DNA from: an uncultured Actinomycetes bacterium
Lineage (GTDB): Bacteria > Actinomycetota > Actinomycetes > Nanopelagicales > Nanopelagicaceae
Assembly (NCBI GenBank): GCA_903850565.1
Contig: CAINLV010000013.1
Span: 1 to 64,000 of the forward strand
Length of the DNA stretch: 64,000 nt
Direction: 5' to 3'
Position 1 is the stretch's first letter. Each line of letters begins with the position of its first letter. Both the position numbers and the translations under genes were made by a program. Shown here piece by piece: positions 18,694-28,531 of the stretch. The notes under the pieces are model-generated. The model was not told the origin of the DNA. It ran no database searches and worked only from the letters and a program-made list of their open reading frames with translations.

Positions 18694-21047
18694 GCTTTCA
18701 CCACCGTTACAACTTCGCCACTTACATTGCCCAGGTTGGCAATGGCTTGTGAACCTTCAGAGTTCCGCGGAATCCAAACTGATGAATCATCCATCTCAGT
18801 GATGTGCGCTGGCACGGTAACACTGCCACGCTGCGTTGAGATCTGAACTAGATCGCCCTCGGCTACGCCAAGAGTGGCGGCCCGACCTTGGGAGATATTT
18901 GCGGTTGCGCTTCTGGCAGTACCTGCCAAGTTTGCTTCGCCATTTTGTAATGTTCCAAGGTCCAAAAGCAATCGGTGCGAAGCCAATACCGCTTCGCTGC
19001 CAGATACTTTTGGTGCGCTACCATCAGATACTGGAGCGAAGGCAACTGTTGCGCCATCCCATTTATCTAATGATTGAATTTCTCGGGCTGTTGCAGCAAC
19101 TGTTGGAAGATTGATTGCAGCTCCGATTTCATCTGCCAGCATCGAAAGAATTCTTACATCGCTGCGGGTCAATGAGTCAGGTATTGCCTTGTCAAAGGCT
19201 CGGGCCCGACCTTCCCAATCTAGGAATGTTCCACTCTTTTCAGCAACGGCGGCAACCGGCAGAACAACATCTGCAATCGCGGTGACAGCGCTGTGGGAAA
19301 TTTCCAGCGATAGTACGAAGGTATTGAGCAATTGACCCAGTGCTTGTGCCGAAATATCTAGCGGATCAACGCCACCGATAACAACAGCATCTAATTCCTT
19401 AGATTCTGCGGCAGCCAAAATTTGTGCGGTTGTTCGGCCAGAACTTGTTGGGAGTGAATCCACGCCCCAGGCAGCAGCAAGATCTACGCGAGCTGCAGGA
19501 TCTGAGACCGGACGGCCACCAGGCAGAAGCGTTGAAATTGCTCCGACATCTAATGCGCCACGTTCTCCGGCACGACGAGGAATCCACGCAAGTTTGGCAC
19601 CAGTGGAATCGGCAAGAGCTTTTGCGGCGGAGAGCGCGCCTACGGATTCAGACAATCTTTCGCCGACCAAGATCACGCTCCTGGAGGTTAGCTCTGAAAT
19701 TCCAGCAATGACGGCTGCTTCATTTCCAGCAACAACGGGAAGCAAGGTTGCCTTCATTTTCTTCGATCCACGGCTGGCAAACGCAGCAACCGTTAGGACT
19801 GGAAGTGAACGCTTGCGAACTTGCTTGAAAATTCGCAAAAAGACGATTGGTGATTCATCTTCTGGTTCAAAGCCTAGAAGAACCACTTTGTCGGCGCGAT
19901 CGATGTCGGCATACGTAGTGGTTAAGCCAAGAGCAACTGCGGAGAGAAAGGAGGTTTCTTCATCGCTGTGGGCTCGGGCTCTAAAATCAATATCGTTTGT
20001 TGAAAGAGCGACGCGAGCAAATTTGCTGTAACCATAAGCATCTTCAACTGTGGCTCGACCACCGACGAGAACACCGACTCGCTTGCCCTTTAATCCAGCA
20101 GCAGCTGCTGCCAGAGCTTCTGGCCAAGAGGCTTCGTGAAGTTCACCATCAGTGCCTCGCACTAAAGGCGAAGCGATTCGTTCTTTGCTGGAGATGTACT
20201 TGAAGGCCCAACGACCTTTGTCGCAATTCCATTCTTCATTTACTGCAGCATCTTCACCAGCAAGACGGCGCAAGGTCTTTCCGCGGCGTACATCAGTACG
20301 CATTGCACAACCTGACGCGCAGTGCTCACATGCCGAAGGCGTGGAGACTAAGTCAAAGGGACGTGAGCGGAATCGGTAAGAAGCACCAGTAAGTGCGCCG
20401 ACTGGACAGATCTGAACGGTATTGCCTGAGTAATAAGACTCGAATGGGTCTTTCTCGTAAATTCCAACTTGCTGCAGTGCGCCTCGTTCATTCAAAGTGA
20501 TAAATGGATCACCAGCGATTTGATCTGAGAAGCGGGTACAGCGAGCGCAGAGCACGCAACGCTCTCGATCTAGAAGAACTTGTGAAGAGATGGCAACTGG
20601 TTTTTCGAAAGTGCGCTTAACACCTTCGTAGCGAGATTCACCGCGGCCACTGCTCATGGCTTGGTTCTGGAGTGGGCACTCCCCGCCCTTATCGCAGACT
20701 GGGCAATCCAATGGGTGATTGATCAGTAACAATTCCATAATTCCCTTTTGCGCTTTTTCCGCAACGGGAGAAGTCAATTGAGTCTTTACAATCATTCCAG
20801 TTTCGACCGGAATGGTGCATGAGGCTTGAGGTTTCGGAAAGGCTCGGCCGTTGATTTCGATATCGACCAAGCATTGACGACATGCTCCGGCAGGAGAAAG
20901 CAATGGGTGATCGCAGAAGCGAGGAATTTGAATTCCCAGCTTCTCTGCAGCACGAATGACTAACGTCCCCTTCGGAACGGTTACTTCAAATCCGTCAATG
21001 ATGCAGGTGATCATTTCAACTTCAACAAGTGCTTGCTCTGGAGTCAT
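18690..21047 (-). CDS. nuoG: NADH-quinone oxidoreductase subunit G
   Basis: A 785-residue iron-sulfur subunit. In order: a 2Fe-2S ferredoxin domain (C45, C56, C59, C77), the His-Cys3 4Fe-4S site (H111, C115, C118, C124), a 4Fe-4S site (C164, C167, C170, C214), and an extra 4Fe-4S site (C240, C243, C247, C275) corresponding to the off-path N7 cluster. A long molybdopterin-oxidoreductase-like domain follows (about 290-785), which in Complex I normally carries no cofactor. It passes electrons from NuoE/NuoF toward NuoI. The ATG overlaps the nuoF stop (ATGA). Confidence 0.97.
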   Translation of the reverse strand: MTPEQALVEVEMITCIIDGFEVTVPKGTLVIRAAEKLGIQIPRFCDHPLLSPAGACRQCLVDIEINGRAFPKPQASCTIPVETGMIVKTQLTSPVAEKAQKGIMELLLINHPLDCPVCDKGGECPLQNQAMSSGRGESRYEGVKRTFEKPVAISSQVLLDRERCVLCARCTRFSDQIAGDPFITLNERGALQQVGIYEKDPFESYYSGNTVQICPVGALTGASYRFRSRPFDLVSTPSACEHCASGCAMRTDVRRGKTLRRLAGEDAAVNEEWNCDKGRWAFKYISSKERIASPLVRGTDGELHEASWPEALAAAAAGLKGKRVGVLVGGRATVEDAYGYSKFARVALSTNDIDFRARAHSDEETSFLSAVALGLTTTYADIDRADKVVLLGFEPEDESPIVFLRIFKQVRKRSLPVLTVAAFASRGSKKMKATLLPVVAGNEAAVIAGISELTSRSVILVGERLSESVGALSAAKALADSTGAKLAWIPRRAGERGALDVGAISTLLPGGRPVSDPAARVDLAAAWGVDSLPTSSGRTTAQILAAAESKELDAVVIGGVDPLDISAQALGQLLNTFVLSLEISHSAVTAIADVVLPVAAVAEKSGTFLDWEGRARAFDKAIPDSLTRSDVRILSMLADEIGAAINLPTVAATAREIQSLDKWDGATVAFAPVSDGSAPKVSGSEAVLASHRLLLDLGTLQNGEANLAGTARSATANISQGRAATLGVAEGDLVQISTQRGSVTVPAHITEMDDSSVWIPRNSEGSQAIANLGNVSGEVVTVVKA

Positions 21048-22348
21048 CGTGAACCTGCTGTCGCAAATAAGGTGGAAGCAGCTGGATCAAAGGGACAGCC
21101 GCCTTGATTGAGATGTTGCATGTATTCCTCACGGAAATGCTTCAGTGAAGAAATAATTGGACTTGCCGCTCCATCAGCAAGGGCGCAGAAAGAACGACCG
21201 GCAATGTTGTCGACGATATCTAGCAATTTATCCAGATCCGCCGCGGTCCCCTTTCCTGCTTCAAGATCCCGAAGAATCTGAACCAGCCACCAAGTGCCTT
21301 CACGGCATGGGGTGCACTTTCCGCATGATTCATGCTTATAGAACTCGGTCCATCGAAGGACGGCGCGAACTACACAGGTGGTTTCATCGAAGACTTGAAG
21401 CGCCTTAGTTCCCAACATGGAACCAGCGGCAGCTACACCTTCGTAATCCAATGGCGTATCTAGATTGGCCTGAGTGAAAATTGGAGTTGAGGATCCACCT
21501 GGGGTCCAAAACTTGAGTTGATGCCCAGCCCGAATTCCACCGGCGTATTCCAAAAGTTCGCGCAAGGTGATGCCTAACGGTGCTTCGAATTGGCCTGGAT
21601 TGGCGACGTGGCCGGAGAGCGAATAGAGGGTGTAACCCTTGCTCTTTTCAGTTCCCATTGATTGGAACCATTCAGCGCCATTATTAACAATTGATGGCAC
21701 TGAAGCGATGGATTCCACATTGTTAACAACTGTTGGTCTGGCATAGAGACCGGCGATTGCTGGAAAGGGTGGACGCAACCGAGGCTGACCACGGAAACCT
21801 TCCAAAGAATCCAAGAGCGCAGTTTCTTCGCCACAAATGTAAGCACCGGCTCCAACGTGAAGAACGAGTTCTAGGTCGTAACCCTTGCCATGAATATTCT
21901 TACCAAGATGTCCAGCGGCATAGGCTTCAGAAATTGCCGCCTGCAACCGGCGAACCACGTGGGTAACTTCACCGCGCACATAGATAAATGCGTAGTTAGC
22001 CCGAATTGCATATGAGGCGATGATTACACCTTCGACAAGTACGTGAGGATTAGCCATCATCAACGGAACATCTTTGCAAGTTCCAGGTTCAGATTCATCA
22101 GCGTTTACAACTAAATAATGTTCTTTGCCATCGCCTTGTGGAATAAAGCCCCACTTCATGCCAGTTGGAAAACCCGCTCCACCACGACCACGAAGTCCGG
22201 AATCTTTTACCAATTGAATTACTGCATCTGGCTCCATGGCCAAAGCTTTTTCTATTGCGGTGTAGCCACCATGGCGGCGGTATCCAGCAATAGTGAAGGA
22301 ATCGGCTTCATCCCAATGCGCAGAGAGAACGGGCGTTAATTGAGTCAT
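21044..22348 (-). CDS. nuoF: NADH-quinone oxidoreductase subunit F (NADH and FMN binding)
   Basis: A 434-residue flavoprotein subunit. GLRGRGGAGFPTGMKW (residues 51-66) binds FMN/NADH, GAYICGEETALL lies in the FMN fold, and ESCGKCTPCREGTWW with C342, C345, C348 plus C388 holds the N3 4Fe-4S cluster. It accepts a hydride from NADH and feeds the iron-sulfur chain. The ATG overlaps the nuoE stop (ATGA), and the gene overlaps nuoG the same way. Confidence 0.97.
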   Translation of the reverse strand: MTQLTPVLSAHWDEADSFTIAGYRRHGGYTAIEKALAMEPDAVIQLVKDSGLRGRGGAGFPTGMKWGFIPQGDGKEHYLVVNADESEPGTCKDVPLMMANPHVLVEGVIIASYAIRANYAFIYVRGEVTHVVRRLQAAISEAYAAGHLGKNIHGKGYDLELVLHVGAGAYICGEETALLDSLEGFRGQPRLRPPFPAIAGLYARPTVVNNVESIASVPSIVNNGAEWFQSMGTEKSKGYTLYSLSGHVANPGQFEAPLGITLRELLEYAGGIRAGHQLKFWTPGGSSTPIFTQANLDTPLDYEGVAAAGSMLGTKALQVFDETTCVVRAVLRWTEFYKHESCGKCTPCREGTWWLVQILRDLEAGKGTAADLDKLLDIVDNIAGRSFCALADGAASPIISSLKHFREEYMQHLNQGGCPFDPAASTLFATAGSR

Positions 22349-22971
22349 GAATTCCCCCGGGAGATTTTCAAACCAAGTTTTGAAGGTTCACCAGCTGATA
22401 CACCTTCGCCGGCGAGACCATCAGGTAGTCCAGCCAAGACTGCAGAATTCTCTTTCCAAGTACGAAGTGTGGAAGGACCGCGAGTTGGCGCTGGCGGATT
22501 TCCGTTGCGAGCGCCATCGACTAAATCTTTAACGCTTTGAACGGTCTGATTGTCGTAGAACTCCCAGTTGGCCATAACGACAGGTGCGTAATCGCAAGCC
22601 GCGTTACATTCAATTCGCTCTAACGAAACTTTGCCATCAGGAGTGACTCCGTGGTTTTCAATTCCCAAGTGCTCGCTGACTGCTTCGTAGATTGCGTCCC
22701 CACCCATAACTGCACACAAGGTGTTGGTGCAAATTCCGACATGGTATTCACCGACGGGTTCAGATTGATATTGGGTATAGAAGGTTGAGACGGCTGTGAC
22801 TTCGGCCGTTGCCAGTGAAAGCTTTTCGGCTATTGCCTCAATACCTTCAGCGGTTACGTAGCCAGCGAGTGATTGCACATAGTGCAATAGTGGCATGATT
22901 GCGGAGCGAGATTTCGGATAACGAGCAATTATGGAATCCATGATTGCCAATTGGTCAGTTGAAAAAGCCAT
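22345..22971 (-). CDS. nuoE: NADH-quinone oxidoreductase subunit E (2Fe-2S)
   Basis: A 208-residue thioredoxin-like ferredoxin. C81, C86, C122 and C126 form the expected CxxxxC...CxxxC set for the N1a 2Fe-2S cluster. The last 55 residues are a Gly/Pro-rich tail absent from E. coli NuoE but common in actinobacteria. It acts with NuoF in the NADH-dehydrogenase module. The start overlaps the nuoD stop by one base (TAATG). Confidence 0.96.
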   Translation of the reverse strand: MAFSTDQLAIMDSIIARYPKSRSAIMPLLHYVQSLAGYVTAEGIEAIAEKLSLATAEVTAVSTFYTQYQSEPVGEYHVGICTNTLCAVMGGDAIYEAVSEHLGIENHGVTPDGKVSLERIECNAACDYAPVVMANWEFYDNQTVQSVKDLVDGARNGNPPAPTRGPSTLRTWKENSAVLAGLPDGLAGEGVSAGEPSKLGLKISRGNS

Positions 22972-24308
22972 TATCGGTCAACACCACCCATCACGGGGTC
23001 AATAGAAGCGACTGCTGCAACCACATCTGCAATGAAAGATCCTTCGCACATTGCCGAAATTGATTGAAGATTATTAAAAGAAGGTTCGCGGAAGTGAAGT
23101 CGGTAAGGACGCGTACCACCATCGGAAACAAGATGAACTCCGGTTTCACCTCTTGGAGATTCCACTGCGCTATAAACCTGTCCGGCTGGGACACGGAAAC
23201 CTTCCGTCACCAACTTGAAGTGATGAATAAGCGATTCCATGGATTCGCCCATGATCTCGCGAATATGGTTCAGTGAATTTCCCATGCCATCTGTACCAAC
23301 CGAAAGTTGTGATGGCCAAGCAATTTTCTTGTCGGAGACCATTACTGGCGCACCTTGAAGTCCATCCAACTTATCGCAGGCTTGTTCAATGATCCGCAGT
23401 GACTGTTCCAACTCCTGCATACGAATCAAGAAACGACCGTAAACATCACAGGTGTCTGTGGTGACAACATCGAAATTGTAATTTTCATATCCAGAGTAAG
23501 GCTCAGTCTTGCGAAGATCCCAAGGCATTCCAGTTGATCGAAGCACGGGACCAGTGATACCTAAAGTGATACATCCGGCTAGATCTAGATAACCAATGTC
23601 CTTGGTGCGCTTAATCCAGATGGAGTTTCCGATGAGCATCTTTGCATTGTCTTTAAAGTTATGACGAAGCTCTTTAACAGTTTCTCGAATCTTAGAAACG
23701 GCATTCTCTGGAAGGTCTTGAGCTACTCCGCCGGGACGGATATAGGCCATATTCATTCTTAGACCAGAGATCATTTCGAAGATATCTAATACCTTCTCCC
23801 GTTCGCGGAAGGCAAAGATCATCGGGGAAAGTGCACCAAGTTCTAGCGCACCAGTACCTAGTGCCACCATGTGGGAAGAGATTCGGTTGAACTCCATCAT
23901 CATGACGCGAATAACGCTGGCCCGCTCGGGAACATCGTTAGTTATTCCCAACAACTTTTCAACGCCTAAGCAATAAGCGGCCTCGTTGAAGAGTGGTGCC
24001 AAATAGTCCATACGGGTTACAAAGGTGACCCCTTGGGTCCAGGTGCGATACTCGGCATTTTTTTCGATGCCAGTATGAAGATATCCAATGCCAGATCGAG
24101 CTTCAGTGACTGTTTCACCTTCGAGCTCGAGGACAAGTCGCAACACTCCATGAGTTGATGGGTGCTGTGGACCCATGTTGACGACTACACGTTCTTCTTT
24201 GGTTGCTCCAATTTCAGTAACCATTGAATCCCAGTCGCCACCAGTTACTGAATAGACCCGACCTTCAGTAGTTTCTCTGCTTGAGGCATAACTATCAGTG
24301 GTACTCAT
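22971..24308 (-). CDS. nuoD: NADH-quinone oxidoreductase subunit D
   Basis: A 445-residue subunit related to the large subunit of NiFe hydrogenases. [23 protein letters not shown] begins the conserved core, [10 protein letters not shown] and [11 protein letters not shown] follow, and the C-terminal half has [15 protein letters not shown]. The metal-binding Cys of hydrogenases is absent, as expected in Complex I. With NuoB it forms the quinone pocket. The first 35 residues are a non-conserved extension. The start overlaps the nuoC stop (ATGA). Confidence 0.97.
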   Translation of the reverse strand: MSTTDSYASSRETTEGRVYSVTGGDWDSMVTEIGATKEERVVVNMGPQHPSTHGVLRLVLELEGETVTEARSGIGYLHTGIEKNAEYRTWTQGVTFVTRMDYLAPLFNEAAYCLGVEKLLGITNDVPERASVIRVMMMEFNRISSHMVALGTGALELGALSPMIFAFREREKVLDIFEMISGLRMNMAYIRPGGVAQDLPENAVSKIRETVKELRHNFKDNAKMLIGNSIWIKRTKDIGYLDLAGCITLGITGPVLRSTGMPWDLRKTEPYSGYENYNFDVVTTDTCDVYGRFLIRMQELEQSLRIIEQACDKLDGLQGAPVMVSDKKIAWPSQLSVGTDGMGNSLNHIREIMGESMESLIHHFKLVTEGFRVPAGQVYSAVESPRGETGVHLVSDGGTRPYRLHFREPSFNNLQSISAMCEGSFIADVVAAVASIDPVMGGVDR

Positions 24309-24961
24309 CGATATGCCCTTCTTTCGCTAGGAGCCGGAACCGTTGCGCCTTTATATTCAATTGGAATTCCACCAAGTGGATAGTCCTTGCGCTGCGGATG
24401 TCCGGGCCAATCGTCCGGCATTAAAATTCGAGTTAAACCAGGATGTCCATCAAAAATAATTCCGAACATGTCATAGGTCTCACGTTCGTGCCAGTTATTT
24501 CCGCCCCACAATTCAATTAACGAAGGCAAGTGCGGATCTGATTCTGGAACCGCGACTTCCATGCGGACTCGGCGATTATGAGTCATGGAGAGCAATGGAT
24601 AAACCGCATGCAGTTCCCGACCAACTTCATCCGGATAATGAACGCCATTAACACCCAGGCACATTTCAAATCGAAGCGTTGGTTCATCGCGCAAAATTTT
24701 CGCTACTTCAAATAGTCGATCTCGTTTGATGAAAAGCGTAAGTTCACCACGATCAACAACAACTCTCTCAATTGCATCACTAAATGCTGGATAGGCTCGC
24801 TCTAAGTCATCGGCTAAGTCATCGAAGTAACCACCGTAAGGTCGTTCTGATGCACCGGCCGACACTGAACTCCGAACTAATCCACCGAATCCAGATGTAT
24901 CTCCGGAACCAGAAGCACCAAACATGCCATGTGCTTTTTCTTCATTCATATGATTGCTCAA
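24305..24961 (-). CDS. nuoC: NADH-quinone oxidoreductase subunit C
   Basis: A 218-residue peripheral-arm subunit. The C-terminal block [40 protein letters not shown] is the NuoC signature (30 kDa subunit family). The N-terminal 60 residues are Gly/Ser-rich and non-conserved. The start is given as the TTG at 24961, whose TTGA overlaps the nuoB stop; an ATG at 24949 is a possible alternative four codons later. No clear ribosome site precedes either, so coupling to nuoB translation is likely. Confidence 0.95.
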   Translation of the reverse strand: MSNHMNEEKAHGMFGASGSGDTSGFGGLVRSSVSAGASERPYGGYFDDLADDLERAYPAFSDAIERVVVDRGELTLFIKRDRLFEVAKILRDEPTLRFEMCLGVNGVHYPDEVGRELHAVYPLLSMTHNRRVRMEVAVPESDPHLPSLIELWGGNNWHERETYDMFGIIFDGHPGLTRILMPDDWPGHPQRKDYPLGGIPIEYKGATVPAPSERRAYR

Positions 24962-25512
24962 CGTAGTAGACCATTCAATTGATGAGTTGGTTTTGCAGCC
25001 ATTGCCGCTGCTTCAACTTCGCGAATTACTTGCTGACGATTTACACCTAATTTTTCGCTGCCAATATGTTCGTGCAATTTCAAGATCGCATCCATAAGCA
25101 TTTCTGGGCGTGGTGGACAACCAGGTAGATAAATATCAACTGGAACCACGTGATCTACGCCTTGAACAATGGCGTAGTTATTGAACATTCCACCTGAAGA
25201 TGCGCAAGCGCCCATGGCAATAACCCACTTTGGTCCGGCCATTTGATCGTAAATCTGACGAAGAACTGGTGCCATCTTGTTAGAGACTCGACCAGCAACA
25301 ATCATCAAATCTGCTTGACGTGGAGATGCGCGGAAAACTTCCATACCAAAACGTGCTAAATCGTATCGACCCGCTCCTGCAGCCATCATTTCAATGGCGC
25401 AACAAGCAAGACCAAATGTTGCCGGCCAGAGCGAATTCTTTCGCATGTAACCTGCAAGTTTTTCAACAGACGTTAATGCAAATCCGCTTGGTAATTTTTC
25501 TTCAAGACCCAT
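24958..25512 (-). CDS. nuoB: NADH-quinone oxidoreductase subunit B
   Basis: A 184-residue subunit that carries the terminal N2 4Fe-4S cluster. The cluster ligands are seen as adjacent C37-C38 (LACCAIEMM), C103 ([10 protein letters not shown]) and C132 (GCPPRPE). It hands electrons to menaquinone at the interface with NuoD. The start is 3 bp after the nuoA stop. Confidence 0.97.
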   Translation of the reverse strand: MGLEEKLPSGFALTSVEKLAGYMRKNSLWPATFGLACCAIEMMAAGAGRYDLARFGMEVFRASPRQADLMIVAGRVSNKMAPVLRQIYDQMAGPKWVIAMGACASSGGMFNNYAIVQGVDHVVPVDIYLPGCPPRPEMLMDAILKLHEHIGSEKLGVNRQQVIREVEAAAMAAKPTHQLNGLLR

Positions 25513-25515
25513 TTT

Positions 25516-25875
25516 TTAATCCCATTCCAATCCGCCACGACGCCAAACATATGCATATGCAATGAAGACCGTGACGATAAAGATCATCATTTCAACAAGA
25601 CCAAATAATCCAAGCTTGTCGAAGGAGACTGCCCACGGATATAGGAAAACGATTTCAATATCGAAGACGATAAAGAGCATCGCGGTGAGAAAGTATTTGA
25701 CCGGAAAGCGACCGCCACCTGCTGCTTGCGGAGATGGTTCGATGCCACATTCATATGCATCTGACTTTGCTCGGTTATAACGCTTTGGGCCGGTGATCGC
25801 GGCGGCTACTACTGAGATGGCTCCGAAGCCAAAACCAATTGCGCCAATCACCAAAATCGGTACGTATGGGTTCAC
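25516..25875 (-). CDS. nuoA: NADH-quinone oxidoreductase subunit A
   Basis: A 119-residue protein with three membrane helices. The YECGIEP motif in the first loop (the Cys-containing loop near the quinone site) and FDIEIVFLYPWAV are diagnostic. The start is GTG at 25875. No Shine-Dalgarno is seen, but TAAACT lies exactly six bases upstream, so the nuo genes may have their own leaderless promoter inside the 23-bp gap after menG. It is the first of a complete nuoA-N set in canonical order. Confidence 0.95.
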   Translation of the reverse strand: MNPYVPILVIGAIGFGFGAISVVAAAITGPKRYNRAKSDAYECGIEPSPQAAGGGRFPVKYFLTAMLFIVFDIEIVFLYPWAVSFDKLGLFGLVEMMIFIVTVFIAYAYVWRRGGLEWD

Positions 25876-25881
25876 GCTCAG

Positions 25882-25887
25882 AGTTTA
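25882..25887 (-). promoter_or_regulatory. Candidate internal -10 (TAAACT) of nuoA
   Basis: TAAACT is followed by six bases and then the nuoA GTG. It lies within the short menG-nuoA gap. If active, Complex I could be transcribed independently of menG. Confidence 0.45.
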
Positions 25888-25898
25888 GGGGTTAAGCG

Positions 25899-26609
25899 CT
25901 AGTTAGTTGGTGCGCTCTTAGGCTTATAACCGGTGTGAACTGCGACAATTCCAAAAGTCAGGTTTTGCCAGCCAACCCGCTCGAATCCGGCGCCGGTCAT
26001 CATGGCAGCCAACCCCTTCTGGTTGGGCCAGGCCCGAATTGATTCGGCGAGATAGATGTAAGCCTCTGGGTTGGCCGAAACCTTCCGAGCGATCGAAGGT
26101 AGGGCTCGCATCAGGTAATTAATATAAATTGTCCGAAAGAGAAAATTGGTCGGCTGGGAGAACTCCACAACCACCATTCGCCCGCCCGGCTGGGTTACCC
26201 GAAGGGCTTCGCGCAGCGCCGCCCCGGGATCTGAGGTATTTCGCAGGCCAAATGAGATCGTCGTCACATCAAAATGGTCAGCGGCGAAGGGCAGATTGAG
26301 GGCATCGCCATGGGTAAAGGGCAGATCGGGGTGGCGCTTGCGGCCCGCGGCCAACATTCCCTCGGAGAAATCAAGGGGAATTACATCCGCACCGCCATCG
26401 GCCAAAGGTCGACTGGAGGAACCAGTCCCGGCGGCAAGGTCCAGGATCTTCATTCCCGGCTTTGGGGCGATGGTGGCTGTGACAACCCGACGCCAGGCTT
26501 TGGTCCGGCCCAGACTCAAGAGGTCATTGAGCAGGTCGTAGCGTTTTGCCACGCCATCGAACATCTTGGAGACATCTTCGGGGTCTTTATTTAAGCCAGC
26601 TCTACTCAC
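25899..26609 (-). CDS. menG: Demethylmenaquinone methyltransferase
   Basis: A 236-residue SAM-dependent methyltransferase of the UbiE/MenG family. [22 protein letters not shown] opens the protein, [15 protein letters not shown] (about residues 56-70) is the SAM-binding motif I, and [11 protein letters not shown] is the family signature II. It methylates demethylmenaquinone to menaquinone, the last step of the pathway. It starts at GTG with no ribosome site; a weak -10 (GAGAAT) is six bases upstream. Its place directly before nuoA joins menaquinone synthesis to Complex I, which reduces it. Confidence 0.93.
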   Translation of the reverse strand: MSRAGLNKDPEDVSKMFDGVAKRYDLLNDLLSLGRTKAWRRVVTATIAPKPGMKILDLAAGTGSSSRPLADGGADVIPLDFSEGMLAAGRKRHPDLPFTHGDALNLPFAADHFDVTTISFGLRNTSDPGAALREALRVTQPGGRMVVVEFSQPTNFLFRTIYINYLMRALPSIARKVSANPEAYIYLAESIRAWPNQKGLAAMMTGAGFERVGWQNLTFGIVAVHTGYKPKSAPTN

Positions 26610-26615
26610 CCGTAT

Positions 26616-26621
26616 ATTCTC
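26616..26621 (-). promoter_or_regulatory. Candidate -10 (GAGAAT) of menG
   Basis: GAGAAT sits six bases before the menG GTG, and TTGTAA lies 17 bases further upstream as a possible -35. The hexamer matches the consensus at 4 of 6 positions, so this is weaker than the TANNNT cases elsewhere in the window. Confidence 0.35.
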
Positions 26622-26699
26622 GTTGGAGTAGGCTTTTGTTACAACTTTTCAAGAAACTAAACCTTGGCGCTAGCGGTCAAGAGTGAGGATTCATACTTC

Positions 26700-27275
26700 A
26701 TGTCTCAAGTCGCCGTACTGCGCACCGCCTTAGTCCCACGGTCTACTTTATTAAATCAAGTTGGCTTTGTTCTCGGGGGAACCTTCTTTCTCGCCGTCAT
26801 GGCGCAGATTTCCCTTCCCATTCCTGGTTCTCCTATTCCAGTTACCGGGCAGACCTTGGCAGTTCTACTTCTGGGCACGGCATATGGTGCGAACTTATCT
26901 TTTGCCACCTTCACTTTCTATTTACTTATGGGGATTGCCGGAGCGCCAATTTTTGCAGCCGGTAATCACGGATGGGATCGGTTAGTTGGTCCTACTGGCG
27001 GCTATTTGGTGGGAATGATGATCGCATCGATCGTCACCGGACTTATGGCTGGACGGAAATGGGATCAAAAGGTCCTCACTGTCATTCCAACGATGTTGAC
27101 TGGTGATGCGATTATTTTCGCCGCTGGACTTATTTGGTTGCACCACACCACCTCATCAACGTGGGCGTGGACTTTTAGTAAAGGGCTAACCCCATTTATT
27201 TTTGGTGAAGTTCTCAAGATTGCGATTGCTAGCACTACATTGCCAACGCTATGGCGATTTGCTTCCAAGCATTAA
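26700..27275 (+). CDS. bioY: BioY biotin transporter (substrate-binding S component)
   Basis: A 191-residue membrane protein with about six hydrophobic segments. AQISLPIPGSPIPVTGQTLAVLLLG and the GPTGGYLVGM block are typical of BioY, the biotin-binding component of ECF transporters. No EcfA or EcfT gene lies near it, so it may work alone or with shared energising subunits elsewhere. The ATG at 26700 gives a normal N-terminus; GAGG lies 11 nt upstream. A longer TTG form at 26664 is less likely. No biotin synthesis gene is seen in the window. Confidence 0.9.
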   Translation: MSQVAVLRTALVPRSTLLNQVGFVLGGTFFLAVMAQISLPIPGSPIPVTGQTLAVLLLGTAYGANLSFATFTFYLLMGIAGAPIFAAGNHGWDRLVGPTGGYLVGMMIASIVTGLMAGRKWDQKVLTVIPTMLTGDAIIFAAGLIWLHHTTSSTWAWTFSKGLTPFIFGEVLKIAIASTTLPTLWRFASKH

Positions 27276-27289
27276 TAACGCTTTGCCTT

Positions 27290-27295
27290 TAATAT
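27290..27295 (+). promoter_or_regulatory. Candidate -10 (TAATAT) of menF
   Basis: TAATAT is followed by six bases and then the menF ATG at 27302. It is the closest to the -10 consensus of all the hexamers found in this layout. Confidence 0.5.
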
Positions 27296-27301
27296 CATCT
27301 G

Positions 27302-28531
27302 ATGTCCACAACCCTCACCACTGAACTTTTAGGTGAACTTCCCCCGCTCTCCCAAATAGCAACAAATTCTGACCTTTCGACATCCTGGATTCGCGGTGGC
27401 GATGGCTTGATTGGTTTTGGAACTTGGGCCAGTACAACGGTCACTGGGATTCATCGCTTCGACGATGCCAGGCGATGGTGGCGAGAAGAGCTAGCGAAAT
27501 TAACGATACAAAATAATGTTCACGGAAGTGGAACTGGCCCGATTCTTTTTGGATCATTCTCTTTTTCTGAATCAGGAGAATCCAGGTTAGTTATACCCAA
27601 AATATTAGTAGGCCAAAAAAATGGAAAATCTTGGATTACTTGGGTGGGTGATGAACCACAGCCGCTCCTTGAACCTTTGATTCATGAAAAAACTGAACAC
27701 ACAATTCGGTGGAGCGATGGATCAATTTCGAACGCTGAATGGCAAAATCGAGTTGCCGATGCCGTTTCCAGAATTAAGAGCGGTGATTTGGATAAAGTAG
27801 TTCTTGCAAGGGATATCAATGCTTCCAGCACTGCAGAACTTATTCCTCGCGGCCTAATTCAACGATTAGAAAGTGAATATCCCTCGACTTGGGTTTTTCT
27901 CGTTTCCAACTTAATCGGTGCTACACCAGAGCTGTTAGTTCGGTTGAGCAAAGCTCTAGTCACTTCGCGAGTGCTCGCCGGGACAATCCGTAAAACCAAC
28001 GATGAACAGAAAGATTTTGCACTAGCTGCTTCTTTGGCGAAGTCCTCTAAGGATTTAGAGGAACACGAGTACGCGGTCCGCTCTGTCGCCGATGTTTTAG
28101 CGCCAGTATGTTCTTCTATAAATGTTCCGGACTCACCCTTCGTTCTCCACTTATCGAACGTTATGCATCTTGCAACAGATGTCACCGGCGTGGTCAATGA
28201 ATCCGCATCCCCAGTTGATATCTTTACTTTGCTTGAAAAATTGCACCCTTCAGCAGCAGTATGTGGCACGCCAACGAAAATTGCAGAAGCGCTAATCAGC
28301 GAGATCGAAGGTATGGATCGTTCGCGTTATGCCGGACCAGTCGGATGGATTGATGCGCGTGGTGATGGCGAAATGGGAATCGCGCTTCGATGTGGCGAAA
28401 TTTCCGGCACGAAAAAAGATATCCGTCTCTTTGCCGGATGTGGAATTGTTGCCGGATCCGACCCTGTTCAAGAACTAGCTGAAAGTCAATCTAAGTTATT
28501 GCCCATGCGAACGGCGCTCGAAACACTCTGA
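27302..28531 (+). CDS. menF: Isochorismate synthase
   Basis: A 409-residue member of the chorismate-utilising enzyme family. The conserved C-terminal catalytic region (about 140-400) includes VKSGDLDKVVLAR-like residues, LAGTIRK, the HEYAVRSV segment, LHPSAAVCGTP and YAGPVGWID. It converts chorismate to isochorismate, the entry step of menaquinone synthesis; position next to menD supports this over a siderophore role. It starts at ATG without a ribosome site, with TAATAT six bases upstream. Its 3' end overlaps convergent menD by 46 bp. Confidence 0.9.
   Translation: MSTTLTTELLGELPPLSQIATNSDLSTSWIRGGDGLIGFGTWASTTVTGIHRFDDARRWWREELAKLTIQNNVHGSGTGPILFGSFSFSESGESRLVIPKILVGQKNGKSWITWVGDEPQPLLEPLIHEKTEHTIRWSDGSISNAEWQNRVADAVSRIKSGDLDKVVLARDINASSTAELIPRGLIQRLESEYPSTWVFLVSNLIGATPELLVRLSKALVTSRVLAGTIRKTNDEQKDFALAASLAKSSKDLEEHEYAVRSVADVLAPVCSSINVPDSPFVLHLSNVMHLATDVTGVVNESASPVDIFTLLEKLHPSAAVCGTPTKIAEALISEIEGMDRSRYAGPVGWIDARGDGEMGIALRCGEISGTKKDIRLFAGCGIVAGSDPVQELAESQSKLLPMRTALETL

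Noticed and set aside
18836-20379. Plus-strand frames over nuoG (for example 19594-20031)
   Set aside because: They are shadows of nuoG, whose four iron-sulfur motifs and operon overlaps prove the minus-strand frame.
26610-26699. Riboswitch or BirA operator between menG and bioY
   Set aside because: I see no conserved riboswitch fold or clear BirA palindrome in this short gap.
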